Shown here in pieces: positions 26,461 to 37,571 of a stretch of 64,000 nucleotides of DNA. The notes beneath the pieces were generated by a model, which worked only from the letters and a program-made list of their open reading frames with translations, did no database searches and was not told where the DNA came from. The stretch is from the NCBI GenBank assembly GCA_029379385.1, contig CM055614.1, positions 16,907,994 to 16,971,993 on the forward strand. The letters run 5' to 3'. Position numbers and translations under genes: made by a program. The DNA is from Quillaja saponaria. Taxonomy: Eukaryota; Streptophyta; Magnoliopsida; Fabales; Quillajaceae. Position 1 is the first letter of the stretch, and each line of letters opens with the position of its first letter.

Positions 26461-26557
26461 AGGTGCTTCTTCATCAGCTGCTCTAGAATCACCTTATAAT
26501 TTGATGGATGATGAGCAAGAGGAGCAGGATTCGACTCTTAGGGATGCGTGGTTTTAG
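26461..26557 (+). other. Exon-like 3' segment in CACTA element 2, unidentified
   Basis: After TTTTTCAAG, a good splice acceptor, an open frame reads ASSSAALESPYNLMDDEQE and ends DSTLRDAWF followed by TAG. It looks like the acidic C-terminal exon of a protein. The family is unknown; it may belong with the exon-like segments at 18.74-19.6 kb. Confidence 0.35.
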
Positions 26558-26759
26558 ATTTACTTATTCGTAACGGAAAAACTTAAATAATTTTATATAT
26601 TGTCTATGCTTTATACCTTGAATAATTTGTTAATATTTTAAAACTTCAATGATTATAAAATGATCATTTTTATTGTAGTATCAATTTTATGAATATTTTG
26701 ATATTTATAAGGTATACTATAAAAAAAATTATTAAAAAAATAGAATTAAAAATATGAAA

Positions 26760-27080
26760 CTATCAGAGTGCACTAGTTTACTATCGGCTTTAGCAATAGG
26801 TGGACACTGATAAATAAGAAAAATCTTCACCTATCAGCTTCCACTTTGTGGATGCTGATACTATTAGCGTCCACTTTTCTGCTTCCACCAAGTGGATGCT
26901 AATATTTCTTTAAACGCATTAGTGTTTCTTATTAGCGTCCATTTTGTGGACGCTGATAATATTATCAGAGGGTAATTTATATAATTCCACGAGTATACAC
27001 TAATAAGTATCAGCATCCACAATAGCATTATCAGCTTCCACTTTTGGCAGATGTTGATACTATTTGCTCCACCAGTAGAC
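26760..27080. repeat. Right subterminal array of CACTA element 2
   Basis: Motifs TATCAGCTTCCAC, GTGGATGCTGATA, ATTAGCGTCCAC and GTGGACGCTGATA alternate in direct and inverted order, the same motif family as at the left end. Confidence 0.85.
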
Positions 27081-27520
27081 AATGAGATTTGTCAATAGTT
27101 TGATGGATTCTCTGTTCAGGTCAATGTTCATAACAAAAACTACCACATATACTAAGGCTGTATATACCGCCTATCGACTAGAGAATCGGTTTTGGAGAGG
27201 CATCAGTGCAGGAAAGTTACAAGAAGGTGAGGTACAAGAGTTCTTCCACTTCTAGATTAGGTGGTCCTCGAAGGTTTGAAGGTGAATTTGCTTCGGGACG
27301 TGGCTCATTTCATGAGGATTTCTAGTCGGGCTTAGAAGTCAGTTACAAGTGGCATCATCTACTTCAAAAATTCATGTATGCTTCTACTTGTGGTAACAAA
27401 CATTTAGGGTAATGTTGAAGGGAATTTGGTGCGTGTTTCTACTGTGGTGCTATGGACCATTATATCCGAGATTGTCTAATGATGGTTGCACAGTCTGCTT
27501 TGGCTTTGACATCTTACTAA
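27081..27520 (+). pseudogene. Tekay-like gag, C-terminal part with CCHC zinc knuckle
   Basis: The frame resumes with RFVNSLMDSLF and AYRLENRFWRG, matching the C-terminal half of chromovirus gag. After a degraded basic linker a zinc knuckle of the CX2CX4HX4C type is intact at 27,434-27,475 (CFYCGAMDHYIRDC). Several stops and frameshifts lie between. It continues the gag at 17,671-18,350 across the inserted CACTA element. Confidence 0.9.
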
Positions 27521-27775
27521 GTGCAGAGTGGACCTCCATTATGCAAGTGTGAGTGACGAATGTAATCGGTTATGGGGGATCAGGATACTTTTTCCAAAGG
27601 TTAGCCCTTTTTTTGGTAGGGGTCAAGCTCGTATGCATGCTTTGACTATGTATGATACTCAAGCTTCAAATGCAATAGTATCGGGTAGATTGTTTGTTTG
27701 TTCAAATAGTGTTAAAATTTTTAATCCTGAAGTTACGCATTCTTTTCTATTTTCATATTTTGCCTCTTGAGTGAA
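27521..27775 (+). pseudogene. Tekay-like retropepsin start with mutated active site
   Basis: The frame reads GRGQARMHALTMYDTQASN, AIVSGRLFVCS, then FNPEVTHSF. In this family the last motif is the protease active site, with D-P-G-A-T-H-S expected. Here the aspartate is asparagine, glycine is glutamate and alanine is valine, so it cannot be active. The coding similarity ends at about 27,775. Confidence 0.85.
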
Positions 27776-27848
27776 AAGGGCATCTGAGCCTTTGGAGGGA
27801 CTCATTTGTCTTAGTTCATTTCTTTAAAATACTCTCATCATAAAAAGG

Positions 27849-27960
27849 AACATTGATAAACAAGTCTGTAAACTTCGATCTAAGATCATTCCTTTGGTAA
27901 AAATTATTTGGCAATATCATAATAAGCAAGAAACCACGTGGAAAAATATATGTATATATT
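27849..27960 (+). pseudogene. C-terminal tail of Tekay-like pol directly after the protease
   Basis: The frame reads NIDKQVCKLRSKIIPLVKI and then IWQYHNKQETTWK. This is the very end of chromovirus pol, the chromodomain-side L-R-x-K-x-I-P-x-V-K-V-x-W...ATWE motif. It lies only about 75 bp after the protease piece, so RT, RNase H and most of integrase have been deleted. Confidence 0.82.
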
Positions 27961-27977
27961 TGATTGATTTAGGCAAA

Positions 27978-30900
27978 TGATACATCCGTAACAATTTAGT
28001 TGAAATTTATGACAATCCACCGTAACCCTGACTCATGACTTAATTAAAGAATAACCACCAAGAATTTATAAACACAAAAGTTAACATTAAAAATTTGTTA
28101 ATTGAAATAAATTACGACTTGCTGAAAATTTTGGCAGAGATTCCTTGCTATAAGGAACATGTCTTAAAATACAACCACCTATATTCATGGTTTCACCCAC
28201 AACACAAACACAGAGATAACAAGGAGCGTCACTCTGTCCACATCCTAATAAAGACAAATAACTAGACTCTTACCTTACACCAAAATTAGACACCTTACAG
28301 TTCTAATATGACTGCAAACTTCCATTCTTGACTACAAGCCTGAGATATTGGAAATATCGTGCCGTATTCATTCTGCAAGTCATAACCTCGGCGATGCCAT
28401 GTTGTCACTAAAAAAAAATCCACAAGATAGAGGTGAGTCCTATGGACTTTGTGAGTGGGAAATCGTACCCACAGGATACCAACATCACACCACACAAGTG
28501 CGTAACACATAGATAGTAACATCATGTGATATTATTCATATAACATTCACATCACACGTATACGTTGTAAGTTTCACAAATTCACAATTTATATGATACA
28601 TAGGATCACAATTTAAGTCAGAGCAACAATATCATGCAAAGCAATCAAAATGCCAACGAGTGACCTAGCCCTACACAACATTATCACCCCCTACCGGGCA
28701 TTTACGTGCTCACACAACAAATTGATCTCCATACATAATCCATCGTACCAGGGTTGAGCACTCAATTTAAAAAAATTTATCAGAATAAGAATTTTCTTAC
28801 GATTTTAAGCCAGGACATCCTAGGTGCACTTGGATTTTTAATTTTGGAAATAAAAATTCATAAAAATCTCACTTTGTTGGCCCTTATCAATCACTACCAA
28901 TGTCAGATAAAGTAACCAATATCAAAAAAACATAATTTAAATAAATTACTGAAACACTATACTTGCTTATTTTCCATAAATAACATATATTCAAACAAAC
29001 ATATAATTACAAATACTAATCTAGCCTCTAAAGGCAACAATTAACCACTCACCCGTAATCGATTCCATTTGTCACTCACACTTGCATCCACGCATCTTAT
29101 CAGGTCCACATTAACATCCGGAACAAAAATTCATATACCCAAATAATATTTAGTTCATAAACGTTATTGTTATAATCTTTTAGTTACTAAACTTATATCT
29201 TATCTTGTATAGGTTTTTTTATGAAAGTTTTTCATTAAGCTATTACATGCTAATTAATATGAATTGGACTTTATGTGATAGGGTTAATAATGAAAAGACA
29301 TGTTAAATGTCTTGACAAAGCATGGGGTAGGAGGAACTATTAGAAAATATAGAAAGCACTTAATGAGTTAGAAATGTTGAAACTGTCCAAACTTAGGGTT
29401 TGGACCAGTGTCCACTTTAATGGTCATATCTTTCTTTAGGAAACTTTGAATCCAGTTTCATAAAATTTATAAAACACATGTAACTTTATAATGGTATATC
29501 ATTTGTAATTTTTAGATTTGTATATCAATACAGTTTATTGTTTAAAGTTGCATCAAATTCTGCAACATGCAGCATTTTGACAACTTTGACCTTACCTTAG
29601 TTAATGGAACATAACATTCTCTAGAAAAAACAAAATCCGATCTATTTCTTCAGTTTATTAATAGACAAGTATATATATCTTTATTATTTGGAAACTTTTC
29701 CTAAAATCTATCATGAACCCACTCAATTTCTTACATGAACTAAAAACAGGGCACTACGACTCCTAGCTAACCTAGTCAGAGTCTAATAGCTATAACTCAC
29801 AACATATTTGGAACCTAAGCTATGAAATTTTTCAGACAATATCTCAAGACCATAAGCTACATTTTATTATTTAAACTCTTAATTTAATTCAGTCCCGAAG
29901 ACACTCAAAATGCCAAATTTATGTTACTCATGAAATCTATCCATTGGGCCCCTTTCAAAACCACTTAACTCACATTTTCCAACACTTGATTTCCCAACTA
30001 ACCCTCCTTTGATCACATCCATTACTCGATTTTAGTCATTCCTTAATTTAATACATCAACCAACCACTCTTAGCTCTAGTTTATGAACTTTTATTCAAAG
30101 ACCTTCTAATGTCATTATGTTTCAAATGCCAACTCTTAGTTCATGTCTTTAACTTTCCTTTATTCATTTTATCCCCATCCATTTTGAACCATATATTAAC
30201 ATCCTAAATATTATTTTACTAAGAAATCCATATACATCAATCTTTATTCATATATTACCGTTTGATTCCTTCTAAGCATTTTGTCGAACACCTGATATGC
30301 ATAATTTAATATAATTCATAGGTATTGGTTCTTATATATATATATGTATCCCAAGAAACTAATACATATCTCCTGGTTTAACATTGCACATGTTGTAATT
30401 GCTACCTTCAAGGTTATTATCTATTTACAATCCACCAAAAGCTTAATTAAATTCTTTTTCCAATACGTCCCTTTTTCCTTAATCACTTAATTCCTTTATT
30501 TCCAAATTCTAATTCATTCTCATAACTACTTTAAACTCCAATTCTTAATTAATACAAAAAGGAAATAACTCTAATTCTAAGAAACACAACTCACTTAGTT
30601 GAAAAAGGGACTTGAAAATACCAAGATTAAAGGATAGCAACCAGAGGAGATGATGCCTGTACTTGATAGCAGTTAAAAAGAATGACCAATCTACAGCTTA
30701 AAGGAAAGAACCCTTGCTGCCGTGGCTGGACGGATGCATGTTCTTGACTACACCAAAGTGACTACTACACGCCCAAAACAGAGCAGCTGACTTCCTTATT
30801 GCTGGCGATGCTTGAAGGTACTTGGCCAGTTGAAGGAAAAGACAACTGAAGTTAGATACAAACATGAGGAAAAGAGGGAAACATGACTACAACAAGGAGC

Positions 30901-31679
30901 TAAGGCACAGCAGAAATAAGAAAAATGGAATTAGGACCAAAACAGGGCAAAAAAAAGAAAGAGAAAACTCAGCTGAAAGGTACAAAACAGGAGCAAGAAC
31001 TCTTGGTTGAAACATATAAGAGATGACTACCCAAACGGTAGAGTTATAGTGCTTGATTAAAGTGAAGGAAAGAGCCAGAAATTTCTTGAAACAAGCAGAA
31101 GCAAAGGAAGAAAGAAATAAAGAAACCAAAGGTGGTGGGGCTTCTAAAAGAGAAGCAATCTGTTCATCAACAAGGATAAGACAAAGAAAGGGGAGGAAAC
31201 ATAAATAACAAAATTAAGATACGTCTTCAATTCCAATTATAATCATTCCACTAAATTTTCTTTACTTACATTTACAATTTCACATAGGACAAAATTTTAG
31301 AATTAAAGTTAAGTCAAATTGATACATGTTGTATAATTACCCTTAGTTTTATACCTATATATATATATATATTATTTTCTTAATTACAACAAGTCACATA
31401 CAAATATTTTAAAATATACGTTAAATAAATCGGGTTACAACGGTCGGTTACAGTTTATAATTTATTTAAGTCAAATACTTGCATTTATTTATTTTATATA
31501 TATATATATATAAACTTTTTTTGTTGAGTTACTTCCAGTTATTCAAATTCATATTTTAATGTCGATTATAACATGTTCAATTACATTGTTACTTATTTAC
31601 TTTGTTTATTTTTATAACGTGACTTTACACATTGTCTAAAACTCAATTTTTACATTATCGAGTTATGAGGGTTATAACA
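27978..31679 (-). mobile_element. Reverse-oriented Tekay-like LTR next to the 3' LTR
   Basis: Read on the minus strand it begins TGTTATAACCCTCATAACTCG at 31,679, like the start of the solo LTR at 24,802. It shares blocks with that LTR: GGCAGAGATT (28,133 and 20,960), CCTAGGTGCACTTGG (28,820) and the repeats near 29,385-29,680. The far end near 27,978-28,025 is diverged or truncated, and no target duplication was found. It lies between the pol tail and the polypurine remnant of the host element. Confidence 0.72.
29385..29680 (+). repeat. ~185-bp repeat units in the reverse LTR
   Basis: Two units beginning near AACTGTCCAAACTTAGG and ACATGCAGCATTTTGAC match units at 22,215-22,600. Their strand sense equals that of the units at 2,040-2,700, although the LTR orientations differ. 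Confidence 0.6.
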
Positions 31680-31686
31680 GGGATAG
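31680..31686 (+). other. Polypurine-tract remnant of the Tekay-like element
   Basis: GGGATAG immediately precedes the 3' LTR. It has the composition and place of a polypurine tract whose upstream part was cut off by the reverse LTR. Confidence 0.5.
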
Positions 31687-34600
31687 TGTTGTAACTCAAT
31701 ATTGTAATATTATTTTAGAAATATGTTGTGTAACTTTTAGTTACATAAATACATAAGAATATAAGCAAACAAACTTTATAAACATATATATACACTACAT
31801 GCATATATGTACAAACAATATATACCCCTATTTTACAATTTTTTACTTTGACTAAGACTTAAACTTTTATTCTCTTTTTTTTTTTTTTTTTCCTTCTTTT
31901 TTTTTTCTCTCCTTTTGTGCCGACTTACCTTTCCTTTTTCTTTCTGTCGTGCTTTCCTTTCTCTTGACTTCCCCTACTACTGAGCACCTTGTTTGCTCCT
32001 TCAAGTGGCCAATTAACTCCTTTGGTGCTTTAGCTAGTTGGTTTTATCCTTAAATCGATGACAGTTTTACTTTGGACTCTAGTAGCCACTGTTAACCATC
32101 CAGGTAGCAAGGCAGCATCATCTTCAACAGTTGCAACATAGCAGTTTGGCCAACCTTGCTTGGGTAGCTTTTAACCACCCGAAATCCAACTAATTTACAT
32201 GTTTTCTTGTAGTTAGCTCCTTTTCCTCTTTGATTTGTTGAACATTAGATACGTGTATGTGTGAGGACTTGCAGTGCTTATTGGTGAAGAGCTTTTTCTT
32301 TTTACTGAGTTGTGAGGAGAATCTAGCTTTTAGAGGTTTTAGTAGAATGATTTTTCTGCTCTATGTGAAAAGAGTAGCACCTTTTTTTTATGCTTATGTA
32401 CCAATATATATATATATATATATTTTTAAAATTTCTAATGTTTCCTTCGATTACCATTTACTCATCAAAGTAGGAATAATTTGCCTTTGATTTTAAAGCT
32501 AAACCATGTTATGTTACACAATACAGTCTTCTTATAATAGCATTTGGGAAGTTCTTTTATGTTAATTAAGTATCACAACAATCTTTTGAGGAAAGTAAGG
32601 TACTTTCTATTTTGACAATGGCTGTTAAAAGTATGTTTTCTTTCCTTAACTCTGCGACTATATTTAGTTTCTTTCTCATTCTTTTGCAAGTCGATATGTT
32701 TTAAAGTGTATTATATGTTACAACTTTATGCTTTTTATGGCTGCATCTACAAAAACAATTAAAAAAAACAACATGACTTATTTTAACTAGAGCATGACTA
32801 TCTACTCAAACTGTTGTTTCTGTTAGAAGTCTAGTATCCATATTAGTATGAACATGCTAAATACATTCAAAATGAGAATAAAAGTGCCCTTAAGATATTT
32901 GACAAAATGCCTAAAAAGAAGCTAATTGTTATTCCTTTGGTTGTGTATGAGGATTAGATGAAAGATTTTAAATGGGAGAGATATCTTTTAATTAGTGTAG
33001 TGAATTTATATGGTTTCGTCTTTTTGTATTCAATTTTCTAAATTAGTTCTTATCACATTTCGTAAGCATTTATAGATTACATGCAGTGGTTACTTTGATC
33101 TTGAATTTAGAGTTGTATTTATTGGGATTATTCTGTACTAGAATGCTTGCATACCTTTTATTGTCATATTGCATCCTAGCATATTGTATGATGTAAGAAA
33201 CCTTGAAGAATTTTATACCTTTTATGTGGGTGTTTCATTGGTTCTATATTGGAGTACTGTATTATAGCTACTTTAATGATGCTTTTAGAAGTCAAAATAG
33301 TAGGTTTTGTTTCTTGCCTCAAAGTGAGGTTACTTTTATATATGTTGTTATCCATTCAAAAACCTCATTTGATTCATTAGAAGTGTTCATTCAAAGGAAA
33401 CTCTTCTTTTTTCTTTTTTTCTTAAATTACCTAGAACTCCTATTGTAGTCTCTAATGTGATTAACGAAGACACTTTCTTCACCAATGTTCTTGTTTTCTT
33501 TGTTCTAGCGACCATCATAATGAAAATAAGGAGTCAATCAGTAATTTTATTTATGATAAAGTTATGTTACTAGCATTCCTTCTAGAAAACATGTCCAGCA
33601 TATAAAATAAATAATGTTGCAAGGAAAAGTCAAGTGTGTATGCAGTTCCTAAGTCTTACGATATTTTTTAGTAACTAGTGAATGGTAATGAACATCATTC
33701 ACTTTATCTCCCTAATTTGTGATATCTCTTCCAAACCAGAAATCCTTAAGCTTATATATTAGAAGATATGCTAGCAATAATGATAAGACTAAAGCTCTGT
33801 GGAATGTTCTTTAAGAGGAATCACATGTTTAAGTCAACTCAATAATGGACCCTTAGAACTTGGTTAGATTAATATTAAAATTTCATGGTTCAAGATTTTG
33901 ATTGATTTTAAACGATTAACTTAACTTGGATCCAATGCTTGGAATGTGAGTAATGTTGAATTAAGAAATTAGTGCTAATTTTCTTGGTATGTATATATAA
34001 TATATACATACATGAAACGGAATTAAAGTTGTTTTCGAGGTATTTGTTAAAATGCCTAAGAGAAGTTAGATATAGAAAAATGTTTGAAAGTTTATATATA
34101 TAAGTTTTAGTAATTGGGGAATTATAAATATGAATTTGTAAACTAAGTAGCACTTGGGAATATGTTTTTCAGTTGTGGAACATATTGTTAAGCCAGCGAT
34201 ACATGTGAATTCAAGAAGGAGCAACGAGCAAGATCGGTAACCTATTTTGTGGAAATGTACCCTTTTGTTGCTAAACTATTATGATTAATTGGTTTAGTGT
34301 ATTTGTATGACTAGGTTCATATAGTTTGTAAATATGAATGTGTAGCACTATAATTGAGTTAAATTGAATTACATGCTATATTGTTGATCTTCTCATATTA
34401 ATTTAATTGTGTTTGATGTGTGACTTTGTTTGTGATTGATAAGGGCCAATGAAACTTACTTTTTTTATGAAATACAATCCGGGTGCACCTAGGATAATTT
34501 GATTTGATTCTTTGATATTTGATTAAAAATATTCAAGTAACTTAACCTTGAGTTGGATATATGAGAAGTTATATATATTATTGGTGTGCAGGAGCAAAGT

Positions 34601-35372
34601 TGCCCTGAGGAGGATATGTAATTAGTGTGCGGGTGCTGAGTTACTATGATTGGCCCTTTTAGTTCCCTTGCTTGATTTATATGTGTATTGAATTACTTGA
34701 TTTGTATTTGTTTGGTTTTTTTATGTTTTCTATATTTACGTACATGTGAAATTAAATTGTTTTGAAATTCATGTTATCTTGAGAAAATTTGATTTATGTG
34801 TTTTATTTATGTATTAATTGACGCTAGTACCCTTTGCGTATGTTTTTCACTCACTGAATTTTTAAGACTCACCCTTCATTTCTTAATTTATTTTTTTAGT
34901 ATCAGAAGCTCAACATAAATCACTGACGGACACATGACTTACTGATAGCATGCTGAAATGTATTCCTCCGAGATCATTTACTTGAAGCCAATGGATGAAG
35001 TTTACAGTCACATTAAGGCTTTAGGTGTTAGATTTTATCTTGTGTAATAGTTCAATTGTTTATTGTTTACGGTATAAAATAGAGTGAAGCTCCTTGTGAT
35101 TACTGTTGATATTGTGAACTAATTAGGTATAATATGTTTGTATTTTGGGCATGTTCCACTTTACGAGAAACCTTTGCTAAAATTTCCAGTTACATTGTTA
35201 TACATTCTAGAAAATGAGCATTTGTATATAGTTGTGTTTTCTAAAGTTTCCATTTTAAATCTCTAGTCAATCAAAGGTCATATGTGTTTTATTTATTTAT
35301 TTAAAATTAGGATTACAGAAGTTTGGTTATCCATTCCTCCGGCTAGTCGTGCCTTCATGTGAAGGTTTAACA
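31687..35372 (+). mobile_element. Tekay/Del-like 3' LTR with the CACTA empty site
   Basis: It begins TGTTGTAACTC and ends GGTTTAACA, 3,686 bp, and is collinear with the 5' LTR minus its CACTA insert. At 33,481-33,490 it reads ACCAATGTTC, the unoccupied form of the CACTA target. Directly after position 35,372 the frame of the Athila-like gag begins on the other strand. The flanking AAAAT does not match the pentamer before the 5' LTR. Confidence 0.88.
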
Positions 35373-36578
35373 AAAATGCTCTTTTCCTTCTCTTCTAGGA
35401 TTAACTTTAGTATCACTTGACGTCGATTGTTGATAGCATTAGCATGTTGCCCAATTTGTGTCTTAAGGGTTCGTAGAGATGCTACTGGACTTTGAAAGAT
35501 GACATCATTCTTAATCATGTATTGCATGATCTTTTCTTCCCAGGATGGAATCTTTTTAGGTGGATGAGCTCTTGCTTATTGCATAAAACAAGGAGGGAAG
35601 TTTTGTTTTGTTGCAATAGAAAGTCCTTGATAGCTCCATCAAAAGTTAGGATGATTCCTCTAACCAGATTATAATTATTGGAATATAGATTGTTCTGTTG
35701 CCTATTAAAAATTCTAACAAAATGTGTTGATTCTTGGTTGGTAGGGCATTGATCAAGCATGTTCTTCCCAATTTTTGCATGCTACAAATGGAATTTGAGA
35801 AGAATGGACAATAAAGGTGTCGAATTTATTTAACAAGACAACCACCTGTGCAGTTAAGGCTATAATTGCATCTTATTCATGAACACCAGCAACCTTAGCA
35901 TTCCCTTTTCAAATGGCTATTGATAGTTATTGGAGGCAATCTTCTCCAACAATCATAAGCTTCATTAAATCTTAAGCTTCATCAATGGATTTACCCATCA
36001 GTGCTCCTTCTACAGCTAATTGTGGTTCTAGTTTAACCTATCAAATTATTGTAAAAGGTTTGAACTTGAAGCAACTTAGGTAGTCCACAGTGAGGACAGC
36101 TTTTTGGAAAATCATTGTATCTTTCCTATGCCTCATACAGTGACTCCAAATCAAACTGTACAAAGGAGATAATGCATTCCTCATCTTTGCTGTTTTGGTC
36201 GATGGGAAGAACATAACTAAAAATTTATGGGCTCAGTCTTCCTAAGTAGTGATGGATCTAGCTGGGAGTGAGTCTAGCCAGCTCTTTGCCTTAACTCGAA
36301 GGGAGAAGAGGAAGAGTCTCAATCTTATTGTTTCATTAGACACATATTGTGCTTGAACGTGCACAAGTTTACAGAAAATTTAACATTTGAGGATTTGGAT
36401 CATCACTCTATAACCTTCCAAACTGCACTAATATTTGAATCATTTGAATAATTGCTGGCTTGATCTCAAAATTATTTGCACTAATGGTAGGCCTTTGGAT
36501 GGTTAAATGAAGGCCTTGTAGAAGTGAGACAACATACTCGCACAAAGACTTGGGTTCTTGAACTTCTTGTTCTGCCAT
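35373..36578 (-). pseudogene. Athila/Tat-like gag
   Basis: On the minus strand gag starts at ATG 36,578 with MAEQEVQEPKSLCEYV and continues LQGLHLTIQRPTISANNFEI, the expected N-terminus of Athila/Tat gag. The DNA at 36,100-36,300 still encodes the degraded capsid region. At 35,515-35,760 comes FNRQQNNLYSNNYN and at 35,327-35,527 VASLRTLKTQIGQHANAINN. Stops and frameshifts are frequent. The frame ends at the LTR border at 35,373; the downstream part of the same polyprotein is at 749-1,660. It lies about 200 bp after the primer site. Confidence 0.9.
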
Positions 36579-36780
36579 TGCTTTGAGGTGACTAGAAATT
36601 TGAGAGTGTACTTTTCGAAGTGTTCAAAAGGTTCTTTCAATCTCCGAATCAACAGGCACAAGTTCCATGTTTTGAGCTCTTCACATATGATGTTCAAGAT
36701 AACCTGAAAATATAGAAAAATAAAGTTTGAATTAAGATTAAGAATGATTAGTATTAATATTAACAAAAAATAGAATAATT

Positions 36781-36797
36781 CCTCTGCAACGAAGCCA
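36781..36797 (-). other. Primer-binding site, tRNA-Asp type, of the Athila-like element
   Basis: On the minus strand it reads TGGCTTCGTTGCAGAGG. Athila/Tat elements typically have TGGCGCCGTTGCCGGGG, so 13 of 17 bases agree. It lies just upstream of gag and just after the LTR end. Confidence 0.75.
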
Positions 36798-36803
36798 AAA
36801 AAT

Positions 36804-37571
36804 TGTTGTCAATTTTCAATTACATAAACATATGTATTGGAACAAGTAATATAATGATTAAGTCGAGTGTTGATCCCACGAGAATTATTACTAAAATTTG
36901 GCTAAATACGAAAATTAGAACACCTTAACCATATTCGAACAACCAAAATTGTTTTGCAAGCTATGTTTATAAAACTAAATTAATTAAGTTGTTTTTTAAC
37001 TTGAATACCCTAGGTTAACAATATCTCTCAAACTTCACTTAATTCCCCTCTACTCTTTTTTAATTTACCTATTAAATTAAGTTATTAACATAGAGTTCTA
37101 GATCAATTAAAAGCATATTCCAATGTTCTTATACATATGACAAGAGAGAATATTCCTATATTTCAAGCAAATCAAATTACTCAATTATATGAATAATTCA
37201 ATCATATGCTAAATCCTAAATTCCATTTTCCAAGTTTATTTAGGATTCCTAATCAATCTAATTGGTGATTAATCAACTAGAAACATGAAGAACAAGATGA
37301 ACATAGATAACCTAAAATCACTAGCATAAATAATTAAGAGAAAAAGTAATTAAGCTACATGTTGTCTCCAGAAACTAAAACTATTCCATACTAACTAACA
37401 AAAACAATAGCATAACTATCATTAGAATAGAAATCATAAAATTAGAAGGGAAGAAGATAAAACTAGAAGTTGTCACAGCTTCAATTCTTCGAGTGCTCCT
37501 TAAAATCTTCAGTTTTCCTTGCTCTGATGTGTTCTCCAAACTCTAGCCTTCACCCCACTCTTATTGTAACA
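36804..37571 (-). mobile_element. Probable LTR/leader of the Athila-like element
   Basis: On the minus strand the DNA next to the primer site contains CTCGTGGGATCAACACTCGAC (36,865-36,885 reversed), a hallmark of Athila/Tat elements just upstream of the primer site. A TG at 36,804 and a TGTTACAA start on the minus strand at 37,571 would give about 770 bp. The right border overlaps the start of another LTR-like segment at 37,565 and is uncertain. Confidence 0.5.

Larger units (their letters stand above)
18351..27080. mobile_element. Second CACTA-type element inserted in gag
   Basis: The left end is CACTACTAAGAAAATTC, a canonical CACTA terminus, placed exactly where the gag frame breaks. The right end is degraded: read inward it is GTCTACTGGTGG where CACTACT would be expected. 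Seventeen bases inside each end the two termini share AGTATCA-CATCT, and both flanks carry the same subterminal motif family. The neighbouring 3 bp are TAT (left) and AAT (right), an imperfect target duplication. Length is 8.73 kb including a nested solo LTR, about 4.7 kb without it. No transposase domain is visible, so it is non-autonomous. Confidence 0.8.

Noticed and set aside
31354..32426. TA microsatellites near 31,354, 31,494 and 32,404
   Set aside because: Ordinary simple repeats in LTR DNA, with no sign of function.
27978..35372. Interpretation of the two adjacent LTRs as a second complete retrotransposon
   Set aside because: They face opposite directions and only 7 bp lie between them, so they cannot be the two ends of one element.
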